A stretch of 64,000 nt of DNA from Lachnospiraceae bacterium. Lineage in GTDB: Bacteria; Bacillota; Clostridia; Lachnospirales; Lachnospiraceae. This document shows, in pieces, positions 1-8,190 of the stretch. A model generated the notes under the pieces. The model saw only the letters and a program-made list of their open reading frames with translations, was not told where the DNA came from and did no database searches. The stretch is from assembly GCA_017474455.1 (NCBI GenBank), contig JAFVHP010000037.1:62001-126000 (forward strand). Direction: 5' to 3'. The position numbers and the translations under genes were made by a program. How positions within the stretch are numbered: the first letter of the stretch is position 1; each line of letters starts with the position of its first letter.

Positions 1-594
1 CGTCGGCAGAAGTCCCTTCGGATGCTGCTTTGCGCAGCTGCATGGCGAAGCTGCGCAGCTGCATGGTCAGGTAGCGCCTCATTTCCATGGAATTGGAAGA
101 AGCAGCGGTCTCGGGATAACAGTCCTTCGGGACTGCGCCGTACTTGTCCACAAGGCTGCGGAACATATCCCACTGTCCTCCGTCGCCGACGGGATCGGCA
201 AGCAGGTGGTTCAGAACGCGCGAACCGGTCTCTTCCTCAAGCGTATCCAGGATATTCTCCAGAAAATAATTGGATTTCTCCAGTTTGTCATAGAAGAAGG
301 GGTAGCTCTGGGAAAGCTCCGTATTGGGAGATTGAGCTTTTTCATCAGGGACAGGCGCATGACGTTCAGGGAAGCGAACATCCAGCAGCGCCCGGATTTC
401 TGCTGGTCGCAGACATCACCGGATTCCACGTCGATGGAAAAAGCGTGCTGGTAGCGTACCGTGGCGTCGTAGGTCAGCGCGCTGTTGTTGATGCCGTTCT
501 TAGTAACGGTATTCATGGCCAGCGCATACCTGGCGTCGCTGTCAAAATTATCAGCATATTTTTTCAGGTCATCGAAGGATATCGAAGGTCTCAT
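1..594 (-). CDS. pepC: Aminopeptidase C / bleomycin hydrolase family (partial, frameshifted)
   Basis: Cytosolic papain-fold (C1-family) aminopeptidase that trims peptides from the N-terminus. About 198 N-terminal residues are present; the gene runs off the left edge. The catalytic cysteine lies in SGRCWMFASLN, preceded by the QQKS oxyanion region. The ATG at 594 is preceded by an AAAGGAG site. The reading frame breaks near 325: after the residues KKLNLP the family sequence (NTELSQSYPFFYDK) continues in another minus-strand frame, and one extra A in the AA run at 324-325 would restore it. Downstream of that point the second frame stays open to base 1 and matches the family. It lies 23 bases behind the flavodiiron gene and is probably cotranscribed. 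The family is clear; whether the break is real or an assembly indel is not. Confidence 0.85.
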
Positions 595-617
595 TTCCTG
601 TTTTGTCTCCTTTCCAT

Positions 618-1811
618 TTACTGTATGGCCGCTTCGGCAAAGGCAAGAAGCGCATCTGTGTCCGCTTCGGAAAGAGCGCCTTTGATCGTGAGCGTATTTT
701 CGGATATCGTGCAGTTCTTCAGTTTTTCGAGTTTTTCCAGTATGAGTTTGCCGCTGGCAGGTGCCCATGAACCGTTCTGGGCTATGGCGAAGTGTCTGTT
801 CTGCACATTCAGTGCGGCCATGTCGTTAATGAAACTTTCGACAGGCGGATAAATGCCCATATTGTAGGTGGGGCAGAAGATCACAACTGTGCCGCAGCGC
901 CAGACTTCCGCGATCAGTTCCGACACATGCGTTTTGGAAGCGTCATAGACAGCGGTATGCCTGCCGGTCTTTTCCTCCAGCATGGCGGCGGCCGCCTGGG
1001 CGGCAGCGGCGGTATGACCGTAAAGGCTTCCGTAAACGACAAGGATGTCGCTGCTTTCCGGCGTGCCGGAAGACCAGGTCTGATATTTATCTATGAAGTA
1101 AGACAGATCCTTCCTCCAGACAGGGCCGTGCAGGGGGAGGAGGCAGGCGATATCGAGTGCGGCTGCCTTCTTCAGTACGGTCTGGACCTGAGGCCCGAAT
1201 TTTCCTACGATGTTCGCATAGTAGCGGCGGGCTTCAGAGAGGAATTCCTTTTCAAAATCATAATCATCGGCGAAGATGCTGCCGGAGAGCGTTCCGAAAG
1301 TACCGAAGGCGTCTGCCGAGAAAAGCGCTTTCGTAACGTCGTCATAGGCCATGATCACTTCGGGCCAGTGCACCATCGGCGCAGTGATGAAAGTCAGGGT
1401 ATGTGTGCCGAGGCTGAGGGTATCCCCTTCACCCACCGTGATCTTTTCCGTTTCGGGAAGTTTAGGGAAAAACTGTGAAAGCAGCTGGAATGTTTTGGCG
1501 GAACCGACGAGCTTAAGGGAAGGCCAGCGGCCAAGGACCGTTTCGATCAGGGCACAGTGGTCCGGTTCCATATGAAGTATGATGAGATAATCCGGCATAG
1601 TACCGTCAAGGCAGCCGGCCAGGTTCTCCAGGTACTGGCCTGAGACGGCCGTGTCGCAGGTATCGAAAATAGCTGTCTTTTCATCTTTTATGACATAGCT
1701 GTTGTATGTGACGCCCTTCGGGATCGGGAAGATGTTCTCAAAACGTTCGGTCCGGCGGTCATTTGCGCCGATCCACCAGGTATCTTTTGCTGCGGGCAGT
1801 ATATTGATCAT
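618..1811 (-). CDS. Flavodiiron protein (A-type flavoprotein, FprA/ROO-like)
   Basis: Cytosolic enzyme of 397 residues that reduces O2 or NO to protect anaerobes. It has an N-terminal metallo-beta-lactamase diiron domain (about 1-245) and a C-terminal flavodoxin domain (about 255-397, FMN loop GSLYGHT near 261-267). The full ligand set is visible with family spacing: H80, E82, D84, H85, H148, D167 and H228. There is no rubredoxin or NADH-reductase extension, so an external electron donor such as rubredoxin or F420H2-like flavin is needed. The AGGAGG site before the ATG at 1811 supports the start. It is the first gene of a minus-strand pair with pepC, divergent from asnB, with its own good promoter (1852-1880). 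Which gas it prefers cannot be told from sequence. Confidence 0.9.
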   Translation of the reverse strand: MINILPAAKDTWWIGANDRRTERFENIFPIPKGVTYNSYVIKDEKTAIFDTCDTAVSGQYLENLAGCLDGTMPDYLIILHMEPDHCALIETVLGRWPSLKLVGSAKTFQLLSQFFPKLPETEKITVGEGDTLSLGTHTLTFITAPMVHWPEVIMAYDDVTKALFSADAFGTFGTLSGSIFADDYDFEKEFLSEARRYYANIVGKFGPQVQTVLKKAAALDIACLLPLHGPVWRKDLSYFIDKYQTWSSGTPESSDILVVYGSLYGHTAAAAQAAAAMLEEKTGRHTAVYDASKTHVSELIAEVWRCGTVVIFCPTYNMGIYPPVESFINDMAALNVQNRHFAIAQNGSWAPASGKLILEKLEKLKNCTISENTLTIKGALSEADTDALLAFAEAAIQ

Positions 1812-1851
1812 ATAAACCTCCTGTTATTTATAAAGCTTGGACCTACTAGCG

Positions 1852-1880
1852 ATTCTATGTGTCCGGCATGTTTTTTTCAA
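1852..1880 (-). promoter_or_regulatory. Sigma-A promoter of the flavodiiron-pepC pair
   Basis: On the minus strand TTGAAA (1880-1875) and TAGAAT (1857-1852) are separated by 17 bases. The -10 box lies about 40 bases from the gene start at 1811. Seen directly; activity is inferred. Confidence 0.6.
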
Positions 1881-1919
1881 GAAGCTGGCCGGCGTTTTTT
1901 GATCCGCTGCCGTATTTTC

Positions 1920-1948
1920 TTGACACCGGTGCCGGGCCGCTGTACACT
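1920..1948 (+). promoter_or_regulatory. Sigma-A promoter of asnB
   Basis: TTGACA (1920-1925), 17-base spacer, TACACT (1943-1948). The predicted start near 1955 is only about 12 bases before the hairpin at 1967, so that hairpin would be transcribed as part of the asnB leader. Confidence 0.65.
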
Positions 1949-1966
1949 ACTGATTCATAAAGGCAA

Positions 1967-2003
1967 AGGCGCCGTGGAGATGTATGCTCCATGGCGCCTT
2001 TTT
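1967..2003 (+). terminator. Terminator-like hairpin in the asnB leader (candidate attenuator)
   Basis: A 13-bp stem (AGGCGCCGTGGAG with CTCCATGGCGCCT, one G-T pair) with loop ATGTATG is followed by TTTTT. No plus-strand gene precedes it, because the upstream flavodiiron gene is divergent; it sits between the asnB promoter and the asnB ribosome binding site. It is therefore better explained as a leader attenuator than as the end of another transcript. A near-copy lies after asnB at 3743. Confidence 0.6.
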
Positions 2004-2035
2004 CTTTGTAAAAATCAGAGAATGGAGGCGGTAAT

Positions 2036-3736
2036 ATGTGTTCGATCATCGGCTATTGCGGAAAAAACGGGAGTTATGAAGAGATCGGGAAGGCTCTGGA
2101 GAAAACGCATTCGCGCGGTCCGGATGCCAGACGGATCATAAATACGGGCAGCGGCTGGCTCGGCTTCAACCGCCTCTCCATTATGGGACTGACAGGGGAG
2201 GGCATGCAGCCGTTCGCATTCGGGAACACACAGACGCTGAAGCCGGAGCAGTGCGGAGAGCACAAACATCAATACAGTATGCCTGACGGGAGCGAGATAC
2301 TGCTGGTCTGCAACGGCGAGATCTACGGGTTCAGGATATTGAAAGAAGAGCTGAAGGAACTCGGATACCGGTTCATCAGTGACTCCGACTGCGAGATACT
2401 GCCGGCTTTATATAAGGAATTCGGTACCGATATGTTCCGCATGCTCGACGCTGAGTTCGCTCTCATTCTCTACGATGCGGAAGATGATACTTTTATTGCG
2501 GCAAGGGACCCGATCGGTATCCGTCCGCTGTATTACGGCACCACCGGCGACGGGACATATGTTTTCGCTTCGGAGCCGAAGAACCTGACGGAGCTGACAG
2601 ACAGGATCATGCCGTTTCCTCCCGGCCACTATTTTAAGAACGGGGAATTCGTCAGGTACAGGGATATGACTTCAGTGGAGAAAATCTGCGATGACAGCCC
2701 GGAGAAAACGTCGGTGAGGATCCATGACCTTCTTATCGACGGCGTAAAGAAGAGACTGGATTCGGATACGCCGGTGGGATTTCTGCTCTCAGGCGGTCTG
2801 GATTCTTCCCTTGTGTGCGGGATCGCGGCCAGACTTACGGACAGGCCGCTGGAGACCTGGGCGATCGGAATGGATATCGATGCGATCGACTTAAAATACG
2901 CGAAAGAGGTAGCGGAATACATCCATTCGAACCATCATGAGGTGATCATATCGGGCCAGGATGTCATCGACGCGCTGGAGAAAGTCATAGAGACCCTGGC
3001 CACATATGACATTACCACGATCAGGGCTTCCGTCGGGATGTACCTGGTGTGCAAAGCTATTCATGAACAGTCCGGCATCAGGGTCCTTCTGACCGGCGAG
3101 ATATCGGATGAGATCTTCGGGTACAAATATACGGATTTTGCGCCGGACGCGGCAGCTTTCCAGCAGGAAGCCGAAAAGAGGATAAGGGAGCTCCATATGT
3201 ATGACGTCCTGCGGGCAGACAGATGCATCAGCGTCAATTCACTGGAGGCCAGGGTGCCGTTCGGTGACCTGCGGTTCGTGGAGTACTGCATGTCGATCGA
3301 CCCGGAGAGGAAACTGAACCGGTACGGTAAGGGGAAATACCTGCTGCGGAAAGCATTTGAAAATGACGCACTTATACCGGATAGCATATTGTGGAGAGAA
3401 AAAGCGGCATTTTCCGACGCGGTCGGGCATTCACTCAAGGATGACCTTGCGCAGTACGCGGAAAGCATGTATACGGACGAGGAATTTGAAGAGGGCGTAA
3501 AGAAATACAGCCATGCCCGGCCCTTCACAAAGGAATCGCTCCTGTACCGTGATATTTTTGAAAAATACTATCCCGACCAGTCCGGTATGGTCACTGACTT
3601 CTGGATGCCGAACAGGGACTGGGAAGGCTGCGACGTGAACGATCCGTCGGCCAGGGTACTGTCGAACTACGGTGACAGCGGAAGTAAAAAAGCACTTGAC
3701 AATAAAAATCATCAGCAGTATCTTTTATTGCATTAA
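2036..3736 (+). CDS. asnB: Asparagine synthase (glutamine-hydrolysing)
   Basis: Makes asparagine from aspartate, ATP and glutamine amide nitrogen. It has 566 residues, close to the E. coli AsnB length. The N-terminal class II glutaminase domain starts with the nucleophile Cys2 (MCSIIGY) and has CNGEIYG at about 92-98; the synthetase domain has the pyrophosphate loop SGGLDSS at 252-258. A GGAGG site precedes the ATG. It opens the nitrogen block and has its own promoter plus an attenuator-like hairpin. The last 20 or so codons also contain a consensus promoter for the next gene (3696-3724), and the C-terminal tail there is lysine, asparagine and glutamine rich. Confidence 0.93.
   Translation: MCSIIGYCGKNGSYEEIGKALEKTHSRGPDARRIINTGSGWLGFNRLSIMGLTGEGMQPFAFGNTQTLKPEQCGEHKHQYSMPDGSEILLVCNGEIYGFRILKEELKELGYRFISDSDCEILPALYKEFGTDMFRMLDAEFALILYDAEDDTFIAARDPIGIRPLYYGTTGDGTYVFASEPKNLTELTDRIMPFPPGHYFKNGEFVRYRDMTSVEKICDDSPEKTSVRIHDLLIDGVKKRLDSDTPVGFLLSGGLDSSLVCGIAARLTDRPLETWAIGMDIDAIDLKYAKEVAEYIHSNHHEVIISGQDVIDALEKVIETLATYDITTIRASVGMYLVCKAIHEQSGIRVLLTGEISDEIFGYKYTDFAPDAAAFQQEAEKRIRELHMYDVLRADRCISVNSLEARVPFGDLRFVEYCMSIDPERKLNRYGKGKYLLRKAFENDALIPDSILWREKAAFSDAVGHSLKDDLAQYAESMYTDEEFEEGVKKYSHARPFTKESLLYRDIFEKYYPDQSGMVTDFWMPNRDWEGCDVNDPSARVLSNYGDSGSKKALDNKNHQQYLLLH
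3696..3724 (+). promoter_or_regulatory. Promoter inside the 3' end of asnB, driving the glnN leader
   Basis: TTGACA (3696-3701), exactly 17 bases, TATCTT (3719-3724). It overlaps the final codons of asnB. The sequence after it (CATTAAGGACAAAGGCG) closely resembles that after the asnB promoter (CATAAAGGCAAAGGCG), so the two promoter-leader units look homologous. Confidence 0.55.
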
Positions 3737-3742
3737 GGACAA

Positions 3743-3777
3743 AGGCGTCCTGGAGATAACCTCCAGGGCGCCTTTTT
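3743..3777 (+). terminator. Hairpin plus TTTTT: asnB terminator and/or glnN leader attenuator
   Basis: A 13-bp stem (AGGCGTCCTGGAG with CTCCAGGGCGCCT) and loop ATAAC are followed by TTTTTGCGCG. It lies 6 bases after the asnB stop, as a normal terminator would, but also about 20 bases after the -10 box of the promoter at 3696. The trailing TTTTTGCGCGT is repeated after the gltB leader hairpin (8171-8181). Confidence 0.7.
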
Positions 3778-3789
3778 GCGCGTAAACTA

Positions 3790-3945
3790 CAAGCCACGCA
3801 GCGTAAAGATCATATGGCTGCGGGCAAGCTTGCTTGTAACCGCAGCCATATGATCTTTACGCTATGCGGCGACAGCCGCGACTGAGCGACGCAAGTCGCG
3901 AAGTGCGGGGCTTGGAACAAGCCAGACGCCACGCAGCGGGGCTTG
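3790..3945 (+). ncRNA. Structured leader RNA of glnN (copy 1 of a two-copy motif)
   Basis: Four helices can be drawn. P1 is CAAGCCACGC (3790-3799) with GCGGGGCTTG (3905-3914). P2 is a perfect 23-bp inverted repeat (3801-3823 with 3840-3862). P3 is GCGGC-GACA-GCCGC (3866-3879). P4 is ACT-GA-GCGAC-GCAA-GTCGC-GA-AGT (3881-3904) with a tandem GA/GA internal loop. The gltB leader folds the same way with compensatory changes. A second copy of GCGGGGCTTG (3936-3945) and a local CAAGCC (3918-3923) give alternative partners for P1. I could not match it to a named RNA family; a cis-regulatory role is inferred from position. Confidence 0.6.
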
Positions 3946-3980
3946 TAACAGATCAGTATTTCATCGAATGGGAGGCCAGT

Positions 3981-6079
3981 ATGAAAAAACAAAACGTTCC
4001 TGAGATCTTCGGTTCCATGGTGTTTGACGACAGAGTCATGAGGTCAAGGCTCTCCGCGGATGTCTATAACTCGCTGAAGAAGACAATGGATGAGAATGCC
4101 GGCCTTGAACTCAGTGTTGCGGACGCCGTTGCTGCAGAGATGAGAGACTGGGCGGTGGAAAACGGGGCGACTCATTTTACCCACTGGTTTCAGCCGCTGA
4201 CCGGCGCCACCGCCGAGAAGCATGACAGTTTTATCACTCCTTCGCCCGACGGCGGAGTGATCATGGAGTTTTCCGGCAAAGAGCTGATCAAGGGCGAACC
4301 GGATGCATCCTCCTTCCCGTCAGGCGGGTTAAGGGCGACCTTTGAAGCCAGAGGCTATACAGCGTGGGACCCCACGTCCTATGCCTTCATCAAGGACCAT
4401 ACCCTCTGCATACCCACGGCGTTCTGTTCCTATTCCGGGGACGCGCTGGATAAGAAAACTCCTCTCTTACGTTCCATGCAGGCTCTCAACAAGCAGGCGA
4501 AGAGGATACTGAAATTATTCGGCAAGGATGTGAAATACGTCAGGACGAGCGTCGGCCCGGAACAGGAATACTTCCTGATCGACAGGCAGATGTTCGAGAA
4601 AAGGCCGGACCTCGTCTATACAGGCCGGACGCTGTTCGGCGCCATGCCTCCCAAGGGGCAGGAACTGGACGACCATTATTTCGGTGTTATCAAACCCAGG
4701 GTCACCGCTTTTATGGAAGACCTGAACAGCGAACTCTGGAAGCTCGGGATTCTCGCCAAGACGGAGCACAACGAAGTTGCCCCCGCCCAGCATGAGCTCG
4801 CCCCGATCTTTTCTACCACGAACGTGGCTACGGACAATAACCAGCTGACGATGGAGATCATGCAGAAAGTGGCCAGGAAGCACGACATGGTCTGCCTGCT
4901 GCATGAAAAACCCTTCGCAGGCGTCAACGGGTCCGGCAAGCACAACAACTGGTCGATGGCTACCGATACCGGCGTGAACCTCCTTTCCCCCGGGGATACG
5001 CCGTTTGAAAATGCCCAGTTCCTGCTCTTCCTGTGTGCGGTCGTGCAGGCAGTGGATGATTACCAGGATCTTCTGAGGCTGTCCGTCGCCACTGCCGGAA
5101 ATGACCACAGGCTCGGCGCGAACGAGGCGCCGCCCGCGATCATTTCAGTATTCCTGGGCGATGAACTGACCGCTGTCCTGGAAGCGATCAAGAACGATAC
5201 GCCGTACCAGGGAACGGAAAAGGTCATCATGAAACTCGGTGTCAGTTCGCTGCCGAGATTCTCCAGGGACAATACGGACAGGAACAGGACCTCGCCGTTT
5301 GCCTTTACCGGCAATAAGTTTGAATTCAGGTCCCTCGGGTCTTCCAACAGCATCGCCTGCTGCAACATCATGCTCAACGCGGCAGTGGCGGAAAGCCTGA
5401 AGCAGTACGCGGATATCCTGGAAGGGGCCGACGACTTCGAAGGAACGCTCCATGACCTGATCAAGGATACTGTAAAGAAGCATGAACGCATCCTGTTCAA
5501 CGGGAACGGGTACGGAGAAGAATGGATAAAGGAAGCAACGCAGGTCAGAGGCCTTTCCAACCTGAAGACGACAGCGGATGCCATGCCGCACCTTCTGGAC
5601 AAAAAGAACATGGACATGTTGATGGCACATAAAGTCTTCACGGAGTCCGAGCTTCATTCCAGGTGTGAGACATGCTCGAGAATTACTGCAAGAGCGTCAA
5701 TATCGAAGGGCATACGATGGTGGAGATGGTCAGGAAGAATTATCTGCCCGCTATCGAAGATTATCTTTACAGTCTGGCCAATGCCGCTTCCCTCATGCGG
5801 TCGGTCAGCCAGAACGTCAAGTGCAATTATGAGATCTCGACGCTGGAACGTCTGTCAGAGCTGACGGACGAGATCCTTGAAAAGGTACAGTGTCTGGAAG
5901 AGGCGCTGGAAGATCTCAAGGGGTACAGTGATGTGATCGCCACATCGCAGGCCGTCCGGGACGATCTGATCCCGAAGATGGAAGACTTAAGGAAATATGT
6001 CGATGAAGCGGAGATGCTGACCAGTGAAAAATACTGGCCGTTCCCGAGCTACGGGAAGCTCCTGTTCAGCGTTTACTGA
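3981..6079 (+). CDS. glnN: Glutamine synthetase type III (apparent frameshift near 5670)
   Basis: Joins ammonium to glutamate using ATP; cytosolic. With one base restored the product is about 699 residues, the expected size for the type III (GlnN) family. The N-terminal GSIII beta-grasp region and the catalytic region are visible (SVGPEQEYFLID, NEVAPAQHELAP, GVNGSGKHNNWS, and GNDHRLGANEAPPA). The chosen start is the ATG at 3981 behind GGGAGG; the longer open frame upstream is leader RNA. The frame breaks between 5667 and 5672 (after LHSRCE); the family C-terminus (MLENYCKSVNIEG onward) continues in the next frame to 6079. It follows an unusual structured leader and precedes the ammonium transporter. 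Confidence 0.9.
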
Positions 6080-6122
6080 TAAAGGGCAGGCACGGCAGTA
6101 AAAACGGTATAGGATATTGACA

Positions 6123-6221
6123 GCTGTATCGGCAGATGAGCCGGTGCAGCCAAAGAAAATAAATACAGGGTCATCCCACAACGATGTGGTTCGTTCACAA
6201 GGCGCGGGATGGCCCTTTTTT
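6123..6221 (+). promoter_or_regulatory. Candidate ANTAR-type antitermination leader before amt
   Basis: Hairpin 1 is an 11-bp stem (6123-6133 with 6140-6150) closing the hexaloop AGATGA. Hairpin 2 is CCAC-AACGAT-GTGG (6176-6189), again a hexaloop. A terminator follows: GGGTCATCCC (6168-6177) with GGGATGGCCC (6206-6215) and six Ts (6216-6221). Hairpin 2 shares bases 6176-6177 with the terminator 5' arm. This is the layout known for ANTAR targets, whose loops carry A at position 1 and G at position 4. Loop 2 fits that; loop 1 has the A but T at position 4. The terminator itself is solid and may simply end the glnN transcript. Confidence 0.45.
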
Positions 6222-6250
6222 ATTAAGAACAGACGGAAGGAGAAAAAGTC

Positions 6251-8023
6251 ATGACAAAAGAGATAATGAAAGTATTGGACGGGGAGATATTTGCCGTATG
6301 GTTCCTCATCGGCGCGGCCTTCGTATTCTGGATGCAGGCAGGTTTTGCCATGTGCGAAGCCGGGTTTACAAGGGCAAAGAACGCCGGCAACATCATCATG
6401 AAGAATCTCATGGATTTCTGTATCGGGACAGTCATGTGGTTCATCTGCGGGGCATCCCTGATGCTGGGGGAGAACATCCTCGGCGGATTTGCCGGCGGCT
6501 TCAGCTTCGATGTGTTTACGAACTACAGGAACTTTGACTACTCTGCTTTTGTTTTCAACCTGGTGTTCTGCGCGACGACGGCGACGATCGTATCCGGATC
6601 CATGGCCGAGAGGACGAAGTTCTCGAGCTACTGCATCTATTCCGCAGTCATCTCGGCCGTCATCTATCCGATCGAAGCGCACTGGACGTGGGGCGGAGGT
6701 TTCCTTTCCCAGTGGGGATTCCATGATTACGCGGGTTCGAACTGCATCCATATGGTCGGCGGCATCTGTGCCTTTATCGGCGCCTGGATGCTGGGACCCA
6801 GGATCGGCAAGTTCGAACGGGACAGAAGAGGAAAAGTCACGAAAGTCAATGCATTTCCCGGCCACAACCTTGTCATAGCCGCTCTTGGCGTATTTATCCT
6901 GTGGCTCGGCTGGTACGGTTTCAACGGCGCGGCAGCTACGGATGTGCCGACCCTCGGCAGCGTCTTTCTTACAACAACGGTAGCGCCAGCGGTAGCCACT
7001 GTGGTCTGCATGATCTTCACCTGGGTCAAATACGGCAAGCCGGATGTTTCCATGTGCCTGAACGCTTCCCTGGCGGGGCTGGTCGCGATAACAGCGCCAT
7101 GCGATGTCGCCGACTGTGCCGGCGCGGCCGTCATCGGGGCGGTCTCAGGGCTGCTGGTCGTCTTCGGCGTATGGTTCAATGACCAGGTCACTCATGTGGA
7201 CGATCCTGTCGGCGCGGTTGCCGTCCACATGATAAACGGGATATGGGGCACCGTCGCGGTCGGGCTGTTCGCGACCGAAAGCGCGCCCGGATTCGCATCT
7301 GCGGGCATCCGTGAGGGACTGTTCTACGGCGGCGGGTTCTGGCAGCTGGGAAGGCAGCTCGGCGGCATGTTCGTGACCGCGGCCTGGACAGTAGTGACGA
7401 TCATCATCGCCTTTTCCGTGATCAGGAAGACAGCCGGACTTCGAGTATCGGAAGAAGAGGAGATCAGCGGCCTCGACGTGACGGAACACGGCCTTCCTTC
7501 CGCTTATGCGGGCTTTTCGATCATGGATATCTCCAACACGATGACCATGAGCGTAAACGAGAACACGAACCTGGGCTCCGATGATTATGCCCTGGCTTCC
7601 GAAGCGGCAAAGAATGCGGCCATCACCGTATCCAACGTCGGCAACGCCGTCATACCGGGGATCGAGACAGGTATTTCCAAGGTCGTCATCATTGCCAAAC
7701 TGGCCAGATACGAGATCTTAAAACGCGCCATGAACGATCTGGGCGTGACCGGCATGACAGTCACACAGGTGATGGGCTGCGGCATACAGAAGGGTGCCGG
7801 CGAAAGGTACCGCGGCGTCGAGATCGACGCGACGCTCCTTCCCAAGGTCAAGGTAGAAGTGGTGGTCAGCGCGATCCCCGTGGACGATGTGATCGATGCG
7901 GCCAAGAAAGCGCTCTATACCGGACATATAGGCGACGGCAAGATCTTTGTCTATCCTGTGAGCCGGGTCGTAAAAGTACGTACGGGCGAGGAAAACTTTG
8001 CCGCGCTGCAGGATGTGGAATAA
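6251..8023 (+). CDS. amt: Ammonium transporter with fused C-terminal P-II domain
   Basis: Membrane ammonium channel of 590 residues, about 150 longer than a plain Amt. The N-terminal 400 or so residues form the Amt core (GFAMCEAGFTR near the start, WTWGGGFLSQWG, DFAGS-like DYAGSNCIHMVGG, WLGWYGFNG). Residues 474-590 are a complete P-II protein: the T-loop KGAGERYRG with the conserved Tyr at 520, the B-loop TGHIGDGKIFV, and the C-terminal VRTGEENF. P-II proteins normally plug Amt channels in response to 2-oxoglutarate, ATP and ADP; here the regulator is covalently attached. A GGAGAAAAAGTC site precedes the ATG at 6251. It is preceded by a terminator-bearing leader and followed by gltB. Confidence 0.92.
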   Translation: MTKEIMKVLDGEIFAVWFLIGAAFVFWMQAGFAMCEAGFTRAKNAGNIIMKNLMDFCIGTVMWFICGASLMLGENILGGFAGGFSFDVFTNYRNFDYSAFVFNLVFCATTATIVSGSMAERTKFSSYCIYSAVISAVIYPIEAHWTWGGGFLSQWGFHDYAGSNCIHMVGGICAFIGAWMLGPRIGKFERDRRGKVTKVNAFPGHNLVIAALGVFILWLGWYGFNGAAATDVPTLGSVFLTTTVAPAVATVVCMIFTWVKYGKPDVSMCLNASLAGLVAITAPCDVADCAGAAVIGAVSGLLVVFGVWFNDQVTHVDDPVGAVAVHMINGIWGTVAVGLFATESAPGFASAGIREGLFYGGGFWQLGRQLGGMFVTAAWTVVTIIIAFSVIRKTAGLRVSEEEEISGLDVTEHGLPSAYAGFSIMDISNTMTMSVNENTNLGSDDYALASEAAKNAAITVSNVGNAVIPGIETGISKVVIIAKLARYEILKRAMNDLGVTGMTVTQVMGCGIQKGAGERYRGVEIDATLLPKVKVEVVVSAIPVDDVIDAAKKALYTGHIGDGKIFVYPVSRVVKVRTGEENFAALQDVE

Positions 8024-8083
8024 ATGCGGGGGATATACTTGATTTATGGGAGCGGCAGTGATAAAAATATATGTAAATTTGAA

Positions 8084-8112
8084 TTGCCAACGGCGGCAGT
8101 AATTCTTAAATA
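8084..8112 (+). promoter_or_regulatory. Promoter of the gltB leader
   Basis: TTGCCA (8084-8089), 17 bases, TAAATA (8107-8112) in an AT-rich stretch after amt. The predicted start near 8119 is about 20 bases before the hairpin at 8140, the same order of elements as at asnB and glnN. Confidence 0.5.
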
Positions 8113-8139
8113 AATATTTCAACATCGGTTCTGGGAGCA

Positions 8140-8175
8140 ACGGCGCTTCGGGTCTTTACCTGAAGCGCCGTTTTT
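8140..8175 (+). terminator. Hairpin plus TTTTT between amt and gltB (terminator or attenuator)
   Basis: A 13-bp stem (ACGGCGCTTCGGG with CCTGAAGCGCCGT, one G-T pair) closes the loop TCTTTA and is followed by TTTTTGCGCGT, as before the glnN leader RNA. It can end the amt transcript, but lies 116 bases beyond the amt stop and just after a promoter. Confidence 0.7.
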
Positions 8176-8190
8176 GCGCGTTAGCAATGA

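Noticed and set aside
22-852. Long plus-strand open frame opposite pepC and the flavodiiron gene
   Set aside because: It is antisense to two genes with clear family matches and gives no recognisable protein.
3801-3862. Perfect 23-bp inverted repeat as an insertion-sequence end or mobile palindrome
   Set aside because: No transposase or target duplication is near, and the same position in the gltB leader has an unrelated but paired stem, fitting an RNA helix better.
3790-3980. Reading the glnN frame upstream of 3981 as an N-terminal extension
   Set aside because: The sequence is a structured RNA with a perfect 23-bp inverted repeat; GGGAGG and the family start both point to 3981.
5672-6079. 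Separate small gene after glnN
   Set aside because: Its sequence is the expected C-terminus of type III glutamine synthetase, so it is the end of glnN after a frame break.
6117-6122. TTGACA as the -35 of an amt promoter
   Set aside because: No -10 box lies at 16-18 bases, and the element overlaps the 5' arm of the first hairpin.
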